From positions 3,149,300 through 3,213,299 of the forward strand of contig OX639990.1 in assembly GCA_951828535.1 (NCBI GenBank): a stretch of DNA of 64,000 nucleotides. The letters are read 5' to 3'. Under the pieces are notes generated by a model. It made no database searches, had not been told where the DNA came from, and was given only the letters and a program-made list of their open reading frames with translations. Below, one piece after another: positions 50,640 through 58,550 of this stretch. Both the position numbers and the translations under genes were made by a program. Position 1 is the first letter of the stretch; every line of letters begins with the position of its first letter. The stretch is from an uncultured Candidatus Entotheonella sp. GTDB lineage: Bacteria; Tectomicrobia; Entotheonellia; Entotheonellales; Entotheonellaceae.

Positions 50640-50914
50640 GCAAGATAGCCGACCTGCACAAAGAGTGGAGCCAGGATCCGGAATACCGGGAGGCGTATGA
50701 TCGGCTTGGCGCCGATTTTGAAATTACCCGTGCACTGGTCGAGGCCAGAACGGGCGCCGGATTCACGCAGGCGGAACTGGCCGACCGGATGGAAATGACG
50801 CAATCGGTGGTAGCTCGACTGGAGAGCGGTCGCGTCCACCCCTCCACTCGAACACTGGAGAAGATTGCTCGGGCAACCGGCACGCGTCTTCGGATCATCT
50901 TTGATCCGGCATGA
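50636..50914 (+). CDS. XRE-family antitoxin (HigA-like), orphaned
   Basis: A 92-residue protein with a helix-turn-helix near residues 40-75 (GFTQAELADRMEMTQSVVAR, then LESGRVHPSTRTLEKIARA), as in HigA antitoxins that also repress their own promoter. AGGGAGATGATGAC precedes the ATG at 50636. Its toxin gene is reduced to a short remnant upstream, so only the antitoxin half is left. Confidence 0.82.
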   Translation: MSKIADLHKEWSQDPEYREAYDRLGADFEITRALVEARTGAGFTQAELADRMEMTQSVVARLESGRVHPSTRTLEKIARATGTRLRIIFDPA

Positions 50915-51090
50915 CGTTCCTCATACGTGCAGTTCTTCAGCGATGCCATGTGCCGAATCCCGGCGGCAGCCCTTCGAAGTTCGTCGTCAGTTTGCGACCG
51001 TTTTCCGAAGCACCCGACGACAAGGTCCCCTGTGAGTCTTGGCGGTAAGTGGCCCGGTTCTTTCGGCGCTATATGGCACGCAGGGGACCG

Positions 51091-51672
51091 TCACGAGGAA
51101 GCAGCGGCGCGGTTGAGCGTCCTGTAGACGGTGGGTCTGGAAACAGCGAAGACCCCGGCGAGATCGCCGATGGAGTACTCGCCGGTGGCGTGCATACGGC
51201 AAAGCTCCTTTTGCTGCTTTTGGGAAAGCTTGGGCTGCTTGCCTCGCAGTTTGCCTTTTGCCCGGGCAATGGCCATTCCTTCACGCGTACGCATCCGGAT
51301 CAGGTCGGCCTCGAACTCAGCGAAGGTGGCCAGGATATTGAAGAACATCTTGCCCATCGGGTCCTCGGGGTCATGGATTGTTCGGCCCAGGGCGAGCTTC
51401 ACCCCCTTTTCCTGCAGTTCATCGGCGATGTGCCGTGCATCGGGAACCGATCTGGCCAAGCGGTCCAGCTTGAGCACCACCAGAGTGTCGCCCTTGCGCA
51501 CGGCGGCCATGGCCTGATCCAGGCCGGGGCGGGCGCGGTTGGTGCCGGTCAGCCCCTTGTCCAAGTAGATACGCTCCGGCGCAACACCGAGCCCGGCGAG
51601 CTCCTGTCGCTGTGCCGTCAGATCTTGCCTGTCCGTTGAACAACGTGCATAGCCGATCAGGGTTCCAGTCAT
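51091..51672 (-). CDS. Serine recombinase (resolvase/invertase family)
   Basis: A 193-residue serine recombinase with the nucleophile Ser12 in GYARCSTDRQD, LKLDRLARSV, FNILATFAEFEADLIRMRTR and a C-terminal helix-turn-helix (SIGDLAGVFAVSRPTVYRTL). I take the ATG at 51672; one at 51702 would add ten residues and would lie inside the adjoining inverted repeat unit. It resembles resolvases of Tn3-type or plasmid origin but is clearly different from the one at 46380. Confidence 0.9.
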   Translation of the reverse strand: MTGTLIGYARCSTDRQDLTAQRQELAGLGVAPERIYLDKGLTGTNRARPGLDQAMAAVRKGDTLVVLKLDRLARSVPDARHIADELQEKGVKLALGRTIHDPEDPMGKMFFNILATFAEFEADLIRMRTREGMAIARAKGKLRGKQPKLSQKQQKELCRMHATGEYSIGDLAGVFAVSRPTVYRTLNRAAASS

Positions 51673-51676
51673 CTGC

Positions 51677-51808
51677 GGGGTGTCCGTAAGAGGAGGGTTC
51701 ATCGTAACATCGCGTTGCCGCATCGAAGTGCCGTAAAACGGCGCTGATACGTGTATCATTTACATGGTACGATGAAATTTGCAAGAGAGGGGTCTCTTAC
51801 GGACACCC
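51677..51808. repeat. 132-bp unit bounded by perfect 15-bp inverted repeats
   Basis: GGGTGTCCGTAAGAG (51678-51692) is the exact complement of CTCTTACGGACACCC (51794-51808). The left end is GGGG, as in Tn3-family ends. The unit starts 5 bp from the recombinase ATG. It could be a Tn3-derived miniature element or the recombinase's own site. A palindrome GATACGTGTATC lies inside at about 51746. Confidence 0.6.
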
Positions 51809-51843
51809 GAACGGCAGGATCGTGAGGTCAAATGGAGGTGACG

Positions 51844-51930
51844 ATGGAAGTCCGCCTGGACACTTCCAGAACGTTAGGGATATCTTCGCTAGTAGAAGTG
51901 TTGAGTGCTATGAACTGCGCCCCAGCATAG
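51844..51930 (+). CDS. Possible 28-residue leader peptide or gene remnant
   Basis: MEVRLDTSRTLGISSLVEVL and eight more residues, preceded by AAATGGAGGTGACG, one of the best ribosome-binding sites in the area. It ends 82 bp before the DUF262 gene. It may be a true leader, the stump of a truncated gene, or the real first part of the operon. No similarity recognised. Confidence 0.35.
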   Translation: MEVRLDTSRTLGISSLVEVLSAMNCAPA

Positions 51931-52012
51931 CGCTGTGAATGCAGACTGCACGAGTCCAGAAGTAACAAACGAATCCGCCGGAGCGGCGTTCGGAGATTCA
52001 ACGGAGCTAGCC

Positions 52013-53170
52013 ATGCCGACTACCGATGACCCGCTACAGACTCAAAGAGAAGCCCGCGAGGAATACTTTGAGAGTGACGCAACTGGCGTTGAAATCGAAA
52101 ACGCTGAACCGTCTCCGTCTGAGGAGCCGGAGCCTTGGGACCCAGAGAAGATCCGGATACACACTAAGCACTATTCGCTTCGCCAAATGGTGGACATGAT
52201 CGAGGACGGCGACATAGATCTTGCTCCAGACTTTCAGCGCAATTATGTGTGGAAAGATTGGCAGCGTTGGGGATTGATCGAGTCACTCCTATTGGGAATC
52301 CCTCTTCCGTCTTTCTATTTTAACGAGGACGGCAGAGGGCGGCTTCAAGTCGTCGACGGCGTCCAGCGGCTAACAACGATTCACAATTTCGTGACCAAAC
52401 CGGCCCTAAAATTGGGCAAGGTAAAATACCTTCGCGAACTTGAAGGTCAGGGTTATATGGATATGTCGTCGCTGTTTCGACGCCGCATGAGCGGGGCACA
52501 ATTTGTTGCCCACGTAATCGATCCTCAGACTCCATATCGGGTGAAATTTGACATTTTCCGTCGCATAAACACCGGCGGAAGTCCTCTGAGTGGGCAGGAG
52601 ATCCGCCACTGCATGAGCAAGGATCGATCACGGCAATTCCTGAAGGACTTGGTAGGAGACCAGAGTTTTAAGGTAGCTACGGGAGGGGCTCTGAATAACC
52701 ATCCCCGGATGGCAGATCGAGAGGTCGCACTGCGGTTTGTCGCATTCCGACTGTTTACGCCAAATGACTATGCTAAGCATGGCAGTTTTGACGAGTTCCT
52801 GGGATTCGTGACAGATCGACTTGATGAGCCGTCGGGAGAGAATATCAAACAACTCCGCACTGATTTCGTTCGCGGCATGAACAACAACTACGCGGTATTC
52901 GGAGAGTATGCTTTCCGAAAGTGGCCCTGGCACTCGAAGCGCAAGAGTCCCATTAACCGGGCCTTGTTTGAGAGCTGGGGCACCGTGCTGGCGGATTACG
53001 ATGAGAGCTCCGTTCAGGGTGGAACCGATGATTTGGTTATACGTGCACGAGAAATGATGACTAATGACCATGAATTCTTCGATTCTATCAGTGGGAGTAC
53101 TGGTGATGTCCGCAACGTACGTATCCGGCTTGATAAGGTGCGCGAAGCGGTGTCGGAGACTATTCGGTGA
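52013..53170 (+). CDS. DUF262 (ParB/GmrSD-N-like) protein
   Basis: A 385-residue protein with the DUF262 fold: YSLRQMVDMIEDGDIDLAPD, FQRNYVWK, LLLGIPLPSFYFNED and the catalytic-type motif VVDGVQRLTTI (D-G-x-Q-R). Then FDIFRRINTGGSPLSGQEIR, the usual continuation. DUF262 proteins are NTP-driven domains of restriction and defence systems such as GmrSD. No DUF1524 nuclease half is attached. The ATG at 52013 follows GGAGCTAGCC; a GTG at 51935 would add 26 residues. The stop overlaps the ATPase start (GTGA). Confidence 0.85.
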   Translation: MPTTDDPLQTQREAREEYFESDATGVEIENAEPSPSEEPEPWDPEKIRIHTKHYSLRQMVDMIEDGDIDLAPDFQRNYVWKDWQRWGLIESLLLGIPLPSFYFNEDGRGRLQVVDGVQRLTTIHNFVTKPALKLGKVKYLRELEGQGYMDMSSLFRRRMSGAQFVAHVIDPQTPYRVKFDIFRRINTGGSPLSGQEIRHCMSKDRSRQFLKDLVGDQSFKVATGGALNNHPRMADREVALRFVAFRLFTPNDYAKHGSFDEFLGFVTDRLDEPSGENIKQLRTDFVRGMNNNYAVFGEYAFRKWPWHSKRKSPINRALFESWGTVLADYDESSVQGGTDDLVIRAREMMTNDHEFFDSISGSTGDVRNVRIRLDKVREAVSETIR

Positions 53171-54294
53171 TTACAGAGATCCATCTTGAGAATTTCAAAA
53201 GATTTCGCGACTTGAGCCTGAAAGTCGCGAATCTTACAGTCCTGACGGGTGCAAACGGTGCCGGCAAGACATCTGTGTTTCATTCGATCTTGTTGGCCCG
53301 CCAGATGGCTAGGCAGCCCGATCGAAACTATGTCGAGCTGAATGGGGTCGATACTTTGGAACTGGGCGGCGCTGACGATGTGATCAGCCGCGAAGCTGGC
53401 GACGAGGCGGCCGTCATTGAACTGTGCGACAGCCAAGGTGCCCGACGGCGTTGGTCGTTCCGTGCTGTAGGCAGTAGTGAAGTGCAGGCGCTGAATGCTA
53501 CCGTGGTCGATAGGCCCTACGACTACCCTGATGCCCTCGGTGGTCCAGCCCCGCAATTCTGCTATCTGTGCGCGGAACGCTTGGGGCCACGCGATGTGCT
53601 TGGCGCCAGTGCCGCCACGGAGTCTGAACTCGATGTTGGTTCGCGTGGTGAATTTGTGGCTCAGGTCCTGGATTCGTTCCATCGGTCACGGGTAAGTCTC
53701 GGTCGGGTCGAGAGCCTGCAAGGCGAAACGCAGTCATCCAGTTTATTGCATCAGACCGAGAATTGGATGTCGATAATCGTCCGTCCGATCGAGATTGAGG
53801 CCGTATGGTTTCCAAAAACGTCGGTGACCCGACTGCGTTTCAAGAGTCCGGGGGTTCGAGGAGAGTGGACACGGGCACCCAACGCCGGGTTCGGCGTCTC
53901 TTACGCGCTGCCAATAGTAGTTGCCGCGCTGAGGGCCGAAGCTTCCGGACTCCTCTTGGTAGAAAACCCGGAAGCCCATTTGCACCCGGCTGGGCAGTCA
54001 CAGATCGGCGGCTTTCTTGCGAGGGTCGCGGCAGACGGTGTACAGATCTTTCTTGAGACTCACAGCGACCACGTACTTAATGGTATACGGTTAGCAATTG
54101 CCGATGGCCGAGCGGCGCTTGTCCCAGATAAGGTCGCCATCCATTTCTTTCGTCCGGAAGACGATGAAGGTCCAATGGTTCAGCCGATAGAGCTGAAGGA
54201 TACTGGTCAGCTTTCGGAGTGGCCCGCTGGATTTTTCGATCAAACACAGGTTGATCTTGCGGCGTTAGCTTCCCGGCGGCGGGTCAAGCCGTGA
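53167..54294 (+). CDS. AAA ATPase with DUF3696-like C-terminus (RecF/SMC type)
   Basis: A 375-residue ATPase. Walker A is TGANGAGKTSVF (near 26-37), an ABC-signature-like GFGVSYALPIV follows, and Walker B is LLLVENPEAHLHP (near 262-274), with FLETHSDHVLNGI after it. The LVENPEAHLHP variant and the final segment fit DUF3696 ATPases. Such proteins usually control an effector partner. GTG at 53167 overlaps the DUF262 stop by 4 bp; the end overlaps the next gene's GTG by 4 bp, so the three genes form one coupled unit. Confidence 0.82.
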   Translation: MITEIHLENFKRFRDLSLKVANLTVLTGANGAGKTSVFHSILLARQMARQPDRNYVELNGVDTLELGGADDVISREAGDEAAVIELCDSQGARRRWSFRAVGSSEVQALNATVVDRPYDYPDALGGPAPQFCYLCAERLGPRDVLGASAATESELDVGSRGEFVAQVLDSFHRSRVSLGRVESLQGETQSSSLLHQTENWMSIIVRPIEIEAVWFPKTSVTRLRFKSPGVRGEWTRAPNAGFGVSYALPIVVAALRAEASGLLLVENPEAHLHPAGQSQIGGFLARVAADGVQIFLETHSDHVLNGIRLAIADGRAALVPDKVAIHFFRPEDDEGPMVQPIELKDTGQLSEWPAGFFDQTQVDLAALASRRRVKP

Positions 54295-55271
54295 CCGCAC
54301 GGTTTGTACTTGATGAGTCCTCGTGGGCGTGCGCAACGAAAGTAGATGCTGAGAAACTAACGCGTGCGATTCACCAGTTGCTCGAAAGGCTTGATATAGC
54401 CCGCGAGCGAAATGAAGGCGTTGCAATGCATGCCGACTACTACAGGACGGATCTCGGAGATGATGTGCAACTGTACTCGGCAATGTTCGGTTCCGGCGGT
54501 GCTGTAAGACTGGATCGTGATGACGTTGAACGGCTGAGACTGGCCCTAGACCGTGCAATTGAATTCGACGAGTCGATCCTCGTTGCATTCGAAGCTGAAT
54601 ACGAAGGAAGAGTTTGGTTCGCTCCCGGCGTGGCTTGGGCACACGCGTCCTGCTTGCAGGGACATCAAGTGGGCGTTCTCCCGCTAACAATCGGGGAAAC
54701 ACCACGGGGGAAAGTACCTGTAACGGTGGCCGGCGATACCATCGATATTGCCTTTGTAACCGAGGAATCCCAGCATGTGCAGTTCTTTCGGCGTGTAATC
54801 TCGTTGGAGAAAAGCGATGAGGAGATGTTCAAGCGTGTCGCGCCCTCCGCTTTCCCAGCGCTGGAGTGGGCCGATGACGTCTGGCAAGGGCTTAAAGACT
54901 TTAGACGTGGGTACATCAGCGTTCGGGAAAAACTAACCCGCTGTTTGGGCGGCCTTAGCGATCACGGGGCGACCTGTTTCTACGAGCATGGCGCTGGCGA
55001 CCCGAGAAAATTACAGCAAATTTTGTCGGCGCGGGTGGGCTGCGAAACCTCGGATGAGAATGGTCCGACGAAGGCGCATGTGCCGTCCAAAATAGATCGT
55101 ACCAAGCGTCACCGCGGGAGAAATAAAGTGTTTTGGTGGCACATGAAGCTGCAGCCTCATGTGAACCGGATTTACTTCCGATATGAGCCCCCACCGACGG
55201 TCCCGCATCCACATGAGCGTGGCAGTATCGTCGTTGGCCTCTTTAAGGACCACTGCATTATGCCGAATTGA
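54291..55271 (+). CDS. Third gene of the DUF262-ATPase operon, unknown (candidate effector)
   Basis: A 326-residue protein beginning TARFVLDESSWACATKVDAE. The N-terminal half resembles no domain I know. The C-terminal end, NKVFWWHMKLQPHVNRIYFR through SIVVGLFKDHCIMPN, has the strand order and the trailing conserved residues of small RelE-like nuclease toxins, but this is weak. It overlaps the ATPase gene by 4 bp (GTGA). By position it is the third component of a defence-type operon. Confidence 0.65.
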   Translation: MTARFVLDESSWACATKVDAEKLTRAIHQLLERLDIARERNEGVAMHADYYRTDLGDDVQLYSAMFGSGGAVRLDRDDVERLRLALDRAIEFDESILVAFEAEYEGRVWFAPGVAWAHASCLQGHQVGVLPLTIGETPRGKVPVTVAGDTIDIAFVTEESQHVQFFRRVISLEKSDEEMFKRVAPSAFPALEWADDVWQGLKDFRRGYISVREKLTRCLGGLSDHGATCFYEHGAGDPRKLQQILSARVGCETSDENGPTKAHVPSKIDRTKRHRGRNKVFWWHMKLQPHVNRIYFRYEPPPTVPHPHERGSIVVGLFKDHCIMPN

Positions 55272-55848
55272 TGGGAGACTAGTTCCACTTTTTTCGCATT
55301 GCTATCACTGTACAGTCTATCTGGCTGTCGGCTGCCCTCCACGGTTGAGTTGGCAAGGCATCAACGACAATTCTTGGGCCGAACGACAATCTGAAGACTA
55401 CGGGAAAGGGCTGGGAAGCGCTGGGACTGAGAAGCCAGAATCGTGAGTGTGGAGTTGATTGGTCTTGACCTAAGACCTAGCCCCTTTTGATCCGGGCCCG
55501 GCGATGTAGAACCTGTCTGAAGTGGAAAAACCCGCGTATCGTTTTCCGAGCTTTGCACAATCTCCATGAGGCGGTCTTGAATTGCTGTTCACCTTGCACA
55601 TCGGCCAGAACCGAATTAGCGGCAGGAAGATTTCAAGAACTCAAGCGCGGATTTAGAGCAGTACGAGATGTAAAGGGTGCGGAACGCGGGTCACAAACCT
55701 CTTGGCCCTTTGCGTGTTTGGTTGTGGGGTCCAAATGAATTGCCGGCCCTAGGAAACGGTGGCCTTTACCTGACGACGTGCCACGTACCAGCGTTGCCCT
55801 AACAGGCGAATGTTCCCAGTTTAAATCTCGGCAAGGAGTCAACTCTGG
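55272..55848. other. Intergenic, no gene or clear signal seen
   Basis: A 577-bp stretch behind the three-gene operon. All frames are short and lack ribosome-binding sites or family-like patterns. No terminator hairpin was seen directly after the operon. The DNA reads like decayed coding sequence. Confidence 0.4.
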
Positions 55849-56199
55849 TCAACGGCAAGTCTGCTTGGGTTTTCTGGGCATGGGTATTCGCCCGCTGCGG
55901 GTTGCAGCAATTGACTGGGTTTGGTGCGCCTCGAATTCGTGTACCGATGGATTCCTCATGTTAGCCGCCGAACTATACGACGACACGGATTGACCGATGA
56001 CGGTACCGAGAAACGCGCCGGCACCCGTTGCAGTCGGCTGCCCGAGCACGTCGCCGAAAGTCGAGCCGACCAAGGCACCAATCGTGCTGTGGACTAGGCC
56101 GGCCAGGTTAGGTTTGCTGTTTGGCTAGCAGGCCTCCTGAGCACTGGCCGCGGATAACGCCACCAAGACAATTGCAACTGAAGCCACGAACCGTTTCAT
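55849..56199 (-). pseudogene. Secreted glycine-zipper protein gene with internal stop
   Basis: From ATG 56199 (after GGAGGGAAGGAAAA) the frame reads a signal peptide, MKRFVASVAIVLVALSAASA, then QEAC, then an in-frame TAG. It continues in the same frame as LVHSTIGALVGSTFGDVLGQ, then GAGAFLGTVIGQSV, a glycine-zipper region, and ends at 55849. One nonsense codon interrupts an otherwise coherent gene of 116 codons. Confidence 0.65.
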
Positions 56200-56220
56200 T
56201 TTTCCTTCCCTCCTTCCTCT

Positions 56221-56483
56221 TCAGGCTCTACTTAGAACAACCCGGCAAGTACACGCGTCAGTCCGGCATTGAGCTCGGGTTCCGCTTTCCTCACACTTCA
56301 GGTTGACCTTGTAGGCCGTGCTCATTACGCGTGTGCGGTAACGCTTTTCGTCTGTGACTTCGGAAAATGTCGTCGTTTCGGAGCCGCCAATGCCCTGGCT
56401 GGCGTCGACCTGGAGATCGCGCTGGCCGGTTACGCCGGCACGAGCCTTTTGGGAAATCTGCACGTCGGTTATGGCTACTGAAC
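56221..56483 (-). pseudogene. Gene fragment truncated by an IS end
   Basis: The reverse-strand frame SSVAITDVQISQKARAGVTG, then GGSETTTFSEVTDEKRYRTR, then KVNLKCEES looks like the C-terminal part of a conserved secreted protein. It is cut at 56484 where the IS3-type terminal repeat begins. Residues upstream of that point belong to the IS. The remaining 5' part was not found on the other side of the IS. Confidence 0.4.
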
Positions 56484-56552
56484 TGGCCCCCATTTCGACC
56501 GGACCGCCTGGCATAGCTTTGGAGGCTTGAGGATATCCTCAAGGACAGGCTC

Positions 56553-56942
56553 ATGTCGGATGACTATCAACGCATCGAGATCATCACCGGAACGCCGCGT
56601 CGGCGTCGGTGGACTGCTGAACAAAAACTACGCATTGTTGAAGAGAGCCACCAGAGTGGCGAGAGCATCTCGGCAGTGGCACGCCGCCGGGGTGTAGCTG
56701 CCAACCTGTTGTATCGTTGGCGCCTACTGACTGCAGAGGGAGGGGTTGCTGCCTTGAGTGCTGACGAGGGTGTGGTGAGCGTCTCTGAGGTGCGCCGCCT
56801 TGAAGAGCGCGTGCGCGAGCTCGAACGTATGCTCGGACGCAAGACCATGGAGGCCGAGATTCTCAAAGAGGCGCTTGAGCGGCCGCGAGTAAAAAAACCG
56901 ACCTTGCTCGGTGCCTCGCCAATCAAGGACGTTACCCGGTGA
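56553..56942 (+). CDS. IS3-family transposase OrfA
   Basis: A 129-residue OrfA with a helix-turn-helix (WTAEQKLRIVEESHQSGESI, then ISAVARRRGVAANLLYRWR) and a leucine-zipper-like helix (VRRLEERVRELERMLGRKTM). It binds IS ends and is normally fused to OrfB by ribosomal frameshifting. It looks intact, but OrfB is broken. Confidence 0.88.
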   Translation: MSDDYQRIEIITGTPRRRRWTAEQKLRIVEESHQSGESISAVARRRGVAANLLYRWRLLTAEGGVAALSADEGVVSVSEVRRLEERVRELERMLGRKTMEAEILKEALERPRVKKPTLLGASPIKDVTR

Positions 56943-57790
56943 GGCGCATTGCGAAGGCACTCGGCGTCTCGGCGTCTCGCGCTCTCAGCTGCACGCCCGT
57001 CTGCAGGTAGACGCCAAGCCGCGTCGGCGCTATCAAAAAGCGCAGGACGCGGCGCTGCTGCCAGTAATTCGCCGCTTGGTGGATACGCGACCGACCTACG
57101 GCTACCGCCGCATCACGGCACTGCTGAGACGAGAGCTTGCCAGGGAAGACCAGCCCCGGGTCAATCACAAGCGCGTGTATCGGATCATGAAGCACAACGG
57201 CCTGTTGCTGGCACGCCACAGCGCTCAGCGCCCAGGACGGCTCCATGGACGGCAAGGTCATAGTGATGCGCTCCAACCTGCGCTGGTGCTCGGACGTCCT
57301 GGAGTTGCTCTGCTGGAGCGGAGAGACCGTGCGGATCGCCTTCGTGATCGACGCGCATAACCGCGAGATCATCGCCTGGCGGGCTGTCGTCGGCATGGGA
57401 ATCAGCGGCTCGCAGGTCCGTGACCTGATGCTTGAGACGGTCGAGAAACGTTTCGGAACTCTGAGGGCGCCAATGCCTGTCGAGTGGCTCTCTGACAACG
57501 GCTCGCCTTATACGGCCAAGGACACGCGCGATTTCGCCACCCAGCTCAACCTGGTTTCGTGCTTCACGCCAGTCGCGAGTCCAGAATCCAACGGCTTGGC
57601 GGAGGCCTTTGTGCGCACCTTCAAGCGCGACTATGCGCGCCTTAATCCCTTGCCCGACGCCGGCACCGTGTTCGGTCAGCTTGGCGCGTGGTTTGACGAC
57701 TACAATCACAATCACCCACACTCAGGGCTCGGCATGCGCTCGCCCCGCGAGTTCATCGCTGCCCAACAACCTGCCAAGGTGTCCGGTTAA
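56911..57790 (+). pseudogene. IS3-family transposase OrfB, broken by two frameshifts
   Basis: The opening MRRIAKALGVS block is followed by a tandem duplication of CGGCGTCT (56962-56977) that shifts the frame. RPTYGYRRITALLRRELARE is read from the shifted frame, and near 57243 the frame moves again before VIVMRSNLRWCSDVLELLCW. The DDE region continues (FVIDAHNREIIAW, LSDNGSPYTA, ASPESNGLAEAFVRTFKRDY) to 57790. Neither frame alone covers the catalytic domain. Confidence 0.8.
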
Positions 57791-57955
57791 ACGGGGGCAA
57801 CAACAGTCGGTGCGGCGCGGATTTAAGGCTCCGGTCTTAGATCCCTTGACGGAATTGAGATTGAGCGACACTCGATCAACGAAACTCTGCCAAACTCGAT
57901 AATCTCGCACTGACGCATCCTGAATTTGCGGCGCCCCAGTTGTAGCTCTGAGTTT

Positions 57956-58327
57956 TTACTGCAGCTCCCACATGGTCTGGTTGACCTTCTTCACAATCGG
58001 GTAGCGGTTTAGGTTTGGTACCTTGTCGGCATCTATAAAACCCAGAGGGATATTCCTGTCAAGAAATCTGATATTGTCCTGCCAATATCGGCGCACACGA
58101 GAGTTGCTCGCCACCACCACGCCAGCCCCTTAATCGCTTGAAAACAGCTCTGCGGCTTCAACAATTCGGTTGAAGAGAGGAAGAGATATGACACTCAGAC
58201 CCAGGTCCGATTTGGCGCTAAACGCTCTTCCAAACGTAGAGTGACATAGCCCCTTGTATCCGGGCCAAGAGGATTTAGAGTTCTTTGGTGACGGCCTGGT
58301 TCTGCACCTGGCGAAAAATAGTGACAA
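57956..58327 (-). pseudogene. Remnant of an unknown gene with an internal stop
   Basis: The reverse-strand frame LSVISLPLFNRIVEAAELFS, then SSD, TAA, then GAGVVVASNSRVRRYWQDN, then PLGFIDADKVPNLNRYPIVK runs coherently across one stop codon at 58130-58132 to a stop at 57956. It reads like the C-terminal part of a larger protein. No family recognised. Confidence 0.45.
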
Positions 58328-58550
58328 GGGAGGGGAGGAAATAGGACCGGATCATTTCTTGACGTTCGATAAGTTCTGGCGCACTCAATACCCGTATGGC
58401 TTTAGCGAGCAGTTGTTTCAAGGCTTGTGCTTTACTTTGACACCCTCTAAGTTTCCTTTCGGACGCCATGCCAGTGCTGACTGTGAGGCGAACATTAGTA
58501 TGCTCAAGTAGCTGTGGACGCCACAGGAAGGGCGCGGATGAGAAGTGTAT

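Larger units (their letters stand above)
56484..57801 (+). mobile_element. Degenerate IS3-family (IS2-like) insertion sequence
   Basis: Terminal inverted repeats TGGCCCCCATTTCGACCGGA (left, from 56484) and, reversed, TTGCCCCCGTTTAACCGGAC (right, ending at 57800-57801), matching at most positions. The element holds orfA and a broken orfB. Length about 1.3 kb, as expected for IS2-like elements. Confidence 0.75.
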
